Shown piece by piece: positions 56,541-64,000 of a DNA stretch of 64,000 nt. Both the position numbers and the translations under genes were made by a program. Within the stretch, counting starts at the first letter, position 1, and every line of letters begins with the position of its first letter. The DNA lies in the NCBI GenBank assembly GCA_964034945.1, contig OZ035962.1:53686231-53750230 (forward strand), written 5' to 3'. The notes beneath the pieces were generated by a model. The model ran no database searches, was not told the DNA's origin, and was given only the letters and a program-made list of their open reading frames with translations. Source of the stretch: Chrysopilus asiliformis. Lineage: Eukaryota > Arthropoda > Insecta > Diptera > Rhagionidae.

Positions 56541-57356
56541 GTCGTGTTGAAGGAAGACAATATACCATCGTTAAAATGGCCCATGGCACGGGTCATAAAT
56601 GTGCACCCCGGAAAGGACAACTTAATCAGAGTAGTAGAATTAAAAACTGCCAAGGGAATCACAAAACGTACCATTCACCGAGTGTGCCCCCTCCCAGTAT
56701 CGACGAAAGACGAGGTTGACGAACCGCAACAAGGATCATCGCCGACCAGAAAACCAAGAAACGGTAGCGTCAAGCCCATCAATCCTAAGTGGTTAGAACC
56801 TGCACAGCAGAAACGGGATACCTCACCCTTGGTTAACACTCCAAAACGCAAGGCGAATCTGTTCAGCATAGCATTGATAGTACTGCTAGTGTTAACACCT
56901 CGCAGTAATCCAGAGTCCAGTCCCATTGACATCCAAATGTTCACCCACCATCCAGGCATATTCTTTGAGCAGTTAGGAGAAGTACACGTGATCACAGACA
57001 AATGGAACTTGGTGGCATACTATGATACAGGCTCCTTCTACGGAAAATTCGAAAGATTTGTCACAAATCTGGACAGACTGCATCAAAGCTGTAATCAGAC
57101 ACAAGAGTATCAAGTGTTTTGCGAAGTTATCCTAAAACAATTCGACATTCAAGTTAGGGCTATCCGGACTAACAATGAAGCGTTGCTACACATGCATAAA
57201 GGTCGTCATAAACGTGGATTAATGAACATTGTTGGGTCTGCGGCCAACTACTTATTTGGAGTACTCGATGAAGACTACGCAAAACAAATGGACGAAACCA
57301 TTAACCAAGTGAATCAAAGTGAAGAACATCTATTAGCACTGTTTACGCACAGCTCG
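56541..57356 (+). pseudogene. env: BEL 2 integrase tail and envelope, first part
   Basis: In one frame: end of integrase (NLIRVVELKTAKG), Pro-rich linker, signal-like hydrophobic segment LFSIALIVLLVLTP (about 56860-56900), ectodomain, and a furin-type site RHKR near 57210 followed by a Gly/Ala-rich fusion-peptide-like stretch. An insertion begins near 57357. Same architecture as the env of BEL 1. Relic, interrupted. Confidence 0.8.
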
Positions 57357-58318
57357 AGTAAACGTATAATCGGAACAGAAACAAATAAGAAACCAGCACT
57401 TTTAATTGTAAAATATATTAACTTTATATTTTCAATTTTAATATATATATAATTCAATCAATTCTAAATCGTCAAAGTTGTTGAATGAAATGTTTGTAAA
57501 TAATTAAATCCTTTACAATAATTCTAGTGACATTAATTCAAAGTTATAAAATTTGTGTTTAGTAATAATTCAATGATGATTTCAAATTCTGATGCGGAAT
57601 CCAATATTGTTGCAATTCACGGTACTGCGTTGATAGTAAAAAATGTGCCCAATACGGCTGGTTGGTTGATTGTAAAACAACGGTTGACCAGGCAAGGCTG
57701 GTATGTTGGTTACAAAAACGACGGTTGGCTGCAAAAACAGCTGTTGACCAGTCAAAGCTGGTAGAGTAGTCGCAAAAACGACGGTTGGCTGCAAAAACAG
57801 CGGTTGGCTGCAAAAACAGCGGTTGACCAGGCAAGGCTGGTATGTTGGTCGCAAAAACGACGGTTGGCTGCGAGAACAGCGGTTGACCAGTCAAAGCTGG
57901 TAGATTTGTCGCGAAAACGACGGTTGGCTGCAAAAACAGCGGTTGACCAGTCAGAGCTGGTAGATCGGAATCCTTCCACAGCTGGATGAATTCTGATGGT
58001 GCTGAGTGTGTTACTCTGTTTTTATAGGCACTCTACCGGATGTGTTCGATCTTCTAGAAACATCTGACAGATCTCAGCACCTCTAAGTCAAAACCCTACA
58101 AATGTTTCATGTTTATTACTTTTGGATTTGACGTTTTAAGTTTGTTTGTGTTCTCCATGATGATCCGAAAAGGTAAATTTTTTATGTTATTTTTGTAAAT
58201 TTCCTTTGGACTTTTCTAGGTTTTCCCGGTACATGGATAGAATTCGTTTTGGTAAGTTTGATCTTGATATATATATTTTTAATTTTAATTTTTATAATTT
58301 TATGTATTTTAGGTTAGG
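57357..58318. mobile_element. insertion of unknown type in BEL 2 env, with tandem array
   Basis: About 960 bp splits env. It contains the tandem array at 57676-57965 and, near 58150-58320, intron-like signals (ATGATGATCCGAAAAG/GTAAA, TTTCTAG/GT, TTTTG/GTAAG, TTTTAG/GT). No inverted ends or target duplication could be recognised, and both boundaries are approximate. Confidence 0.5.
57676..57965 (+). repeat. tandem array of about 60-bp units, 4-5 copies
   Basis: Unit built from ACGACGGTTGGCTGCAAAAA, CAGCGGTTGACCAG and CAAAGCTGGTAGA. One unit has an internal duplication of the GGTTGGCTGCAAAAACAGC block (about 57784-57822). Confidence 0.9.
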
Positions 58319-59531
58319 ATCTTCCGGCGGTACGGAACAAGCACTAATGAAGAACCAAACATCTATACTTGAAACCACGGCTAATTTGATAGACAAAGAA
58401 CACAAGCAAGTACAAAAACAATTTGAAACTTTAAGTGGAAAAATTAGATTGGTAATGACGGAATTCAACGCCTTATCGGATGAAGTATAGAAACAAAGGG
58501 TCATACAAATCCTTTCCTACTTATCTCTGAGATCATCTATAATTCTTGCTCAATATCAGCAAATACAACCCGCATTGATTGACTTAGTTACAGACTTTTA
58601 TCACGGTCGAATGAGTCAGTTAATCATAACTCCCGAACAACTTATAAGGGAGTTGAGCATCATCAGGGAAAAACTGCCACAAAATCTGATGTTGCCGAAA
58701 GATTTAGAAATCACGCAATTGTACAAGCTCATGAACGCACGATCACACTTTTCGGAACAATTCATAATATTTGACATCGAAATCCCTCTACTGAATAACG
58801 AAGTCTTCAACTTATTCAAGGTAATACCCATACCAACTCCACATGGCAATGAAACAATATTCATAGAACCTAGCATGGAATACGTTGCAATAAATCAATA
58901 TCGTGAACACTTCTACCCAATTGAAAAAAATGCATTTCCTTGGTGTAAATCTATTATTGAAGGTCAATATATGTGCAAGCAGACCCAGCCTATCTTCCGC
59001 ATGACCAAGGAAAATTGCGAAATTGCATTTTTTAACCAAGAGACGACGATACCCAAAAGCTGCAGAATCAGATCTTCAACGCCACAGGATTTCTGGTATC
59101 AACTAAGCAACCCTAATAATTGGATATTCTCCCTGCATCAAGACCGACCCTTTCACCTAATTTGTGGATCACAAACTATTCACGGTCGTTTATCGGGTGA
59201 AGGTTTAATCACGTTTAAGCAAGGTTGTCAAATGCAAATGAAATATTTATCGATAAACTCGCTCGTATTGCATACCAACAAGATTGCTGTCACCTTCATT
59301 CCATCAATGAATATCTCGGAATCATTAAATGGGACCAGAATGCCAAAATTATCGGATATGCCAGGACTCTACAAGCACGACGGCTGCGATCACGAAATTA
59401 ATGCTTTGAAGGAAAACATCCAGCTCTTGAAGAGAAATTCGGTATTGAACGAAATGCCAAATTCAAACAGCAGCCACCACTTCATTGCATATATCGCATC
59501 GATGCTCAGCGTTTCCTGCTATGCTTTTTAG
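58319..59531 (+). pseudogene. env: BEL 2 envelope, second part
   Basis: Frame 58206-58490 then, after an in-frame TAG at 58488-58490, continuing to 59531. Coiled-coil-like sequence, Cys-rich ectodomain (Cys near 58940, 58975, 59018 and 59060) and a C-terminal hydrophobic segment HFIAYIASMLSVSCYAF. Directly followed by the purine tract and 3' LTR. Confidence 0.8.
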
Positions 59532-59651
59532 CACGCTTTCTTCATCAACGATGCAAGAATCAGAAGCCAACGCCGGCTCCTAGAAGGGGAGTTCATGCAG
59601 AGGATTTTACCTTGAAGATATCTATTGAAGTACCTTCAAGGCGAGGGAGTA

Positions 59652-59978
59652 TGTTCGGTACTAACCGTCAGCAATTATCACCCGATGCACCTGTATCGCC
59701 ACGTGAGGCAGACAACGCATAAGACAAACGAAATACGACCTGTTGTTGCCTTTCGCTGCTGACGATGCGTCTGGAAAATGTTCTCACGGGAACCATGTAG
59801 AATTTAGAATTTCCAATGTTAAGAAATTTTGTATATAAATAATGATTTGTAAGAATAAAAGTTAGTTACAGTTAATCTTTCTTTGAGTGTCAAACAAGTA
59901 AAGAGGCCCTACCAGAGGTAGCCGCACTTGCAGTTCAAATTAAAGTTTACATGGAAGGGAAGAAGCTCCACTCCAACA
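59652..59978 (+). repeat. 3' LTR of BEL 2
   Basis: 327 bp, TGTTCG...CCAACA, preceded by the purine tract. It has TATATAAAT (about 59832) and GAATAAAAG (about 59853), so it looks like a complete LTR, unlike the 5' one. Confidence 0.92.
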
Positions 59979-59983
59979 ATTAC

Positions 59984-60001
59984 AATCCATTTTTTTCAAT
60001 A
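59984..60001. other. Helentron sequence resuming after BEL 2
   Basis: Short stretch between the BEL target duplication and the next MITE. Confidence 0.4.
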
Positions 60002-60405
60002 TAGGGTAAAGTATCCAGATCTGAGCCCCGGCACCAGTTCCGAGCACCCCTTTTAATTTTCCGGCTAAAACAAGAATTGTGCGCGATTGGGCCGATTAAA
60101 CCACATTTCACAACGTGATGAAACCAATTATTCTTCGAATTCAATTCTCATTGCTATAAGTTACGAGGCATACTTAATTTAATACGGGGGGCTCAGAACT
60201 GGATTTTGGGATAATTTCCACATTTACACATAATTCTTTTTTTTATCCAAATTGTTGAGGAATATGTATATGTTAATTTAATCTAAACATTCCATACTTT
60301 CGACCAGTAAGTATAAGTTTCTCAGAAAGTATACGGAAGACAAAGAAAATATGGTATGAAGTGAAAAAAGGCTTAAGGGGGCTCAGATCTGGGTATTTTA
60401 CCCTA
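60002..60405. mobile_element. MITE with TA duplication
   Basis: 404 bp, inverted ends TAGGGTAAARTAYCCAGATC extending to TGAGCCCC; TA on both sides. Family not recognised; TA target suggests a Tc1/mariner-group transposase. Confidence 0.8.
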
Positions 60406-61138
60406 TAATAATGTCCTTAATTACAATAATCTCATTAAAAACCTAATAAATTAGTAGAATTTTGAATTTACCTGACATGAGTATTGTCTGTGGAAATGGG
60501 TTTTCATTGGCGTTTTTTACCTAAGTTGGGATTTTCCAAAAATCCATTTTTTTCCAACAGGTGTGTTAATCATAACATTATGACTCATAATGAGCCCTTA
60601 ATTACTAGAATTTTGAATTTACCTGATATGAGTATTTTCTGAGGAAACGGATTTTTATTGGCCTTTTTTACCTAAGGTAATCCAATATTTAACGGTTGTT
60701 TTAATCACTTAAGTATTTTTTTTTTAAATTAAGTAATTTTTTTCTCAGTAAATCATGAAAACTATTTATATTGGTACTATGACAAAGTTCCGAAGAGTAA
60801 ACATTTTTTTGATAAAAACAATATTAACCTGAGGTTTAAAGTACCGCTCGGTTGGCATGTTTCACTTTCATAAGAAAGAATATTGAAATTCAATTATAGA
60901 CAATATTAAAGTTAGATATTAATTTAAAGCTTTCCGATGTAGTATCCAACGCACCGTTCTCGAAAAAAACTGAGAAAAAACTAATGTACCAAAGGTCAGT
61001 GGCTTGTCTGATCCATCGATGAAATGTCGGGTTAATGTAATACATGAGACACAAAAGATCGGCTAAGGACACCCAATCTCTGTGGTTCAATCCGTTAAGT
61101 GAAAACCGTAATCACAAATGTACGGATGGATATGTACA
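60406..61138. other. Helentron 5' non-coding region, with a direct repeat
   Basis: TAGAATTTTGAATTTACCTG...TTTTTTACCTAAG occurs twice (about 60452-60525 and 60607-60675), offset about 152 bp. No gene seen. The minus-strand frame at 60890-61090 shows no motif. Confidence 0.45.
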
Positions 61139-61250
61139 CATCAACTTTTTCATGTCTTCTAAACACACTGGTGGAATTCATTGTTGTGTATAACGACAGG
61201 CTGTTGGCGTATAGCCTTTTAGTTTCACCATATAGAGTATAAAAACGCTA
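61139..61250 (-). repeat. degraded HINE-type 5' end, likely 5' terminus of the Helentron
   Basis: Keeps CTTCTAAACACACTGGTGGAA, CGACAGG.TGTTGGCGTA and TTTCACCATATAGAGTATAAAA, with about 25 bp lost relative to HINE copies. No (GACR)n core adjoins it, unlike a HINE. Confidence 0.55.
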
Positions 61251-61311
61251 CAATTATTAAAATTCGTTCGTAAAATACTTTATATGCTGCAATATTCCAC
61301 GTTGTATGAAA

Positions 61312-61799
61312 ATTCCTCTTTGAAGTAAAAATTTTCAATAAGATTTTTTAAAATTTATTCCAATCGGATTTTGAAGTATGGGAGATTTATGTAGAATCAT
61401 ATCCTAAATAACTTTTGTTCTTGGATTTTTTTGATAAGATGCACCGTTTTTGAGATATTCAGAAAAAACGATTTCGTTCGTATCGGGGTACCCCCCCTAA
61501 TGGTCCATTTTTTCCCATTAACGAACTTAGCCTTGCATTTTACGAGAAACGGAACTGTGCAAAATTTCAAGTCTCTAGCTCAATCCGTGCGCCCGCAATC
61601 CGCGCCACAGACGGACAGACAGACAGACGGACAGACAGACAGACGGACGGACAGACGGACATGCAAAAATTAATTATTTTTATCATTCTAAACACACTGG
61701 TGTAATTCATTTTTGTGTGTGATGACGGGATCTTGGCGTTACAAACGGTAAGGCAAAGTTAGTGTACCCTTTGGTATACATACCATACGGGTATAAAAA
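61312..61799 (-). mobile_element. HINE/mini-me-like element, copy 9 (lacks its 3' stem-loop end)
   Basis: Core (GACR)n at about 61611-61660 and the TACGGGTATAAAA end are present; the left part starts inside the family sequence near ATTCCTCTTTGAAGT. Confidence 0.8.
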
Positions 61800-62034
61800 A
61801 TGTTTTTGTTACTCAAGAAAGTAGCTTTTATTACTTTAAATTGCCAGATTTTGATCTTGTTTTGCGTGGTATTTAACGTTTCCCGCCTCAACTAACGTCA
61901 CACCGAATATAAAATATGTCCTCGTTATCAATGGGTAAGATTTGTATTACAATTAAATGTTTGTACAAAAAAAGGTTCCTAAAATTAACGGTGAGTGACT
62001 GAATATAGTAGTGCTCTGAGGAGCGGAAAATTTT
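61800..62034. other. spacer without recognised feature
   Basis: AT-rich, no gene seen. Confidence 0.4.
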
Positions 62035-62925
62035 AAGTTTGTTAGCTAAAAGGTTAACTCCGCCTAGGACGGTCCCTGGAAAAGGAGGAGGGTAGCTGCA
62101 GGGTGAGCCAGTTCAGGGTAGATCCTGGCCGTTTTGCTGGATAGACCTTATGTCGAAACAGTAGACCAAGATTGCAACTGCCGAACTTACCAAGTTCCTT
62201 CGGAACCCAACAAAAACACGAAGGAGCTACTTCCTTCCAAGTAAGGTTGGCGCAAGGCTGATAACCTTACCCGTAAAAAACGACTATCAGGAAAGCCGAT
62301 AATAGCCTCGGTACTGTACTGGATCTACGGCAACGACCCAGGCAACGAACAAGGAATGATGATTTACGAATTTTCTCATGGAATGTACTTTCTCTGTACA
62401 GAGCCAGAGCTTTACAGTATTTAGGGGATACCCTGTCCCAATCTATACTGGCCAATAGTACCGAGTTGTAGGAAATGAAATGGACAGGAAATGATTTTTT
62501 ACAGAAGCGCAGGTATGATCTGTTATAGCGGCCATGCAAAACACCACAAGTGCGGAGTAAACTTGCTAGCTGGCAAAAGAATGAAGTATACTGTTATCGG
62601 ATTCGAAGCTGTATCAGATAGATTATGCACTCCCCGCGTGAGAGGTAAGTTTCATAATATAAGCCTCATCAATGTTCACAGTCCTACGGAAAAAGGCCTC
62701 CATCGAGAAGAAGGAAGCCTTCTACGAATATATGGAAAGGGTCCTAGACATCTGTCCAAGCAGTGACGTTAAATTCATCCTTGATGATTTCAACGCCAAA
62801 GTAAGACGAGAGCCAGTGTTCATCAAATGACTCATCTATTAAAAGGGGTGTATCATGGAGAGCAGCAATTATAGGGGTATTACGTTGTTGAGTACCGTTG
62901 TTAGGATTCTAATGACCATTCATTC
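62035..62925 (+). pseudogene. RTE-clade LINE, 5' part with endonuclease and RT start, deleted inside
   Basis: GC-richer leader (62045-62330), then endonuclease phrases across frames: RTFSWNVLSLYRARALQYLG (about 62365), QEMKWTG, VIGFEAVSDRLCT, RVRGKFHNISLINVHSPTE (about 62600-62690), KEAFYEYMERVL and FILDDFNAK (about 62775). At about 62850 it jumps to NYRGITLLST of the RT, so the end of EN is deleted. Truncated after that. At least three frameshifts. Confidence 0.8.
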
Positions 62926-63293
62926 AAAATGATCATTCACTAAAACATTTAGCTAATTAAGAAATGATATAATTCAGTCAACTGTTTGTCAACATAAGTA
63001 ATTGGATTTCTTACGTTGAACATGAGCTATTTAAAATATCGGTCAAATTTCCAACCATTGACCGACAGATGTTTAAATGTAAGAACCAAAATATGTAAAC
63101 ATAAACAATCGTTGGCACAATTAAGTCACTCATGCAATTCAATCAAGAAATCCACTGCACCCAAGTTTTGTTGACACAGCATAAGGTCGGATTCATTGGA
63201 AGAATTCACTGTCATGAAATGAAAGGATATGCTGACCGGGAATAAACCATTGGCATCGGAAAAATCTTGAGATGGTTTAATAATAGCTGTTTT
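62926..63293. other. AT-rich stretch, nothing recognised
   Basis: No gene, no inverted ends seen. Confidence 0.4.
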
Positions 63294-63712
63294 TTTTTAA
63301 TGATCCGATCAGAGATCCGGATTAACTCTCATACAAATTCGTAACCCAAGTATTATCGGGATCCATGATCCGCTCAGTATACAGACCAATGGGAAATTAA
63401 AAACTTCCCTCGGTTCGTGTCACAGCTTACGTTTTGGGGTTTCATAGGTGTATGGATATTGAGTACTATTTCCATCGCATGAAGGCTATTACCCTAAAAC
63501 GGGAAAAACCCTGGTGGCGAGGAAAATAACTATACTTATTCTAGCTGGTAATGACATGAGTTTTGAGAGGTTTTGCGATTTTAAAGGCTATTGCCACAAC
63601 ATACGAGTTACAATATAGCCTAAAAACAAATTCAAATCCACAATAATTTCTCATTCATTTTTTTAATGATCCATATGGATCTGTTATCCGGATCATTAAA
63701 AAAAAGCAGCTA
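63294..63712. mobile_element. inverted-repeat element with TTTAATGATCC ends
   Basis: Ends TAGCTG[T/C]TTTTTTTTAATGATCCG in inverted orientation, 419 bp. The right end is itself a hairpin (AATGATCC...GGATCATT). Compact copies of that hairpin lie inside element X at 32388-32447 and 49844-49902. Confidence 0.65.
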
Positions 63713-64000
63713 ATGAATAAAAATGTTTTTAGGAAAATTGCAACATTTATGTAAGTGGAAGAATTCATCTTCCGCCTAGAGCAGTTAGTAATTGTAAGCT
63801 TAAGCAGTTTAGTTTTGCTTAAGCAGCAGTTACAACTAGTTTTTTTAAAGAGAATGTTTGTAAAGTTATTATTCTTCAGTAGTTAGTCTTCAGTAATCAG
63901 TAATTAATCTTTAGTTTGTGAAAGGTTTAAACAGTGGAGTCTTTATAAGTTGAAGCAGTAAACTGATTGTGTTTAAAAAGAGAGTTTTTCAACGATAGTT
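63713..64000. other. window end, nothing recognised
   Basis: AT-rich, with a short inverted motif GCTTAAGCAG at about 63799 and 63817. Confidence 0.4.

Larger units (their letters stand above)
51288..59978 (+). mobile_element. BEL/Pao element 2 with envelope gene, both LTRs and 5-bp duplication
   Basis: 8691 bp. ATTAC flanks it (51283-51287, 59979-59983), the 5-bp duplication usual for BEL. PBS TGGTGACCCCGACGTGATG starts at 51550. Order: LTR, gag, zinc knuckles, protease, RT, RNase H, integrase, env, purine tract AAGGCGAGGGAGTA, LTR. It sits in the Helentron 5' region. Multiple stops and frameshifts, a deletion in RT and an insertion in env show that it is dead. Confidence 0.93.
42806..61250 (-). 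mobile_element. Helentron (Rep-helicase-endonuclease rolling-circle transposon), interrupted
   Basis: Minus-strand element whose coding parts run from about 51014 to 43510 in the order charged N-terminal repeats, zinc motif, Rep HUH domain, PIF1-type helicase, EEP endonuclease. The endonuclease at the C-terminus separates Helentrons from classic Helitrons. The 3' end (42806-42965) is the HINE 3' end with its stem-loop. A degraded HINE-like 5' end at 61139-61250 is the likely start. Without its insertions (BEL 8.7 kb, X, two MITEs) it would be near 8 kb, normal for the group. Coding frames are broken. The 5' boundary is inferred; the rest is well supported. Confidence 0.75.

Noticed and set aside
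57559..57933. Minus-strand frames of about 90-124 codons over the 57676-57965 array
   Set aside because: Three overlapping frames are all open because the unit lacks stops; repetitive peptides without motifs.
62267..62766. Minus-strand 90-codon frame at 62267-62539
   Set aside because: Antisense to the RTE LINE endonuclease leader; no motif.
1..64000. tRNA or rRNA genes
   Set aside because: No cloverleaf with the usual A and B box sequences and no rRNA-like stretch was recognised by eye; a tRNAscan or Rfam run would be decisive.

Overview
This window looks like insect, probably dipteran, heterochromatin-like DNA. It is AT-rich with no long host gene, and nearly every coding stretch belongs to a transposable element. 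The dipteran guess is inference. It rests on abundant short interspersed elements with a (GACA/GGAC)n core like the dipteran mini-me/DINE-1 type, a P-type transposon, BEL and Gypsy LTR elements, and pogo/Tigger, Tc1, piggyBac and Harbinger pieces. Only two stretches look host-derived: a possible coding exon at 647-1008 and a clear fragment of an STT3 oligosaccharyltransferase gene near 24579-24770.

Layout. 1-3110: short Helentron-type (HINE) copies and the possible exon. 3111-6206: 3' half of a BEL element (integrase end, envelope, LTR). 6207-11109: one LINE split by a second LINE. 11111-13502: microsatellite, a Tigger-like MITE and two HINEs side by side. 13503-19736: a short sequence (W) duplicated in tandem, whose second copy was invaded by a HINE, an unclassified element (Y, itself carrying MITE Z) and a LINE. 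19747-22845: three pogo/Tigger-like elements. 23000-26565: LINE remnant, STT3 fragment, tandem array, Harbinger-like element. 26566-34494: an 8 kb Gypsy element with both LTRs and six later insertions. 35574-37267: Tc1-like element, Penelope-like endonuclease fragment, piggyBac-type MITE. 37527-41082: P-type element with an apparently intact transposase gene, terminal inverted repeats and a target duplication. 41364-42620: Gypsy remnant. 42806-61250: a large minus-strand Helentron (rolling-circle transposon with Rep, helicase and a C-terminal endonuclease), interrupted by an 8.7 kb BEL element with matching 5-bp target duplication and by MITEs. 61312-63712: another HINE, an RTE LINE remnant and an inverted-repeat element.

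The most interesting points are as follows. (1) The 3' end of the Helentron, and probably its degraded 5' end, match the ends of the HINE copies scattered over the window, which pairs a non-autonomous family with its likely autonomous source. (2) The P-type element has a three-exon transposase gene with no stop or frameshift that I can see, 35-bp terminal inverted repeats and an 8-9 bp target duplication, so it may be recent or active. (3) Several insertions can be dated against an empty site inside the window: a piggyBac-type MITE in one of two LTRs, MITE Z in one of two X copies, and the HINE in one of two W copies. Almost all other coding sequences carry stops, frameshifts or deletions.
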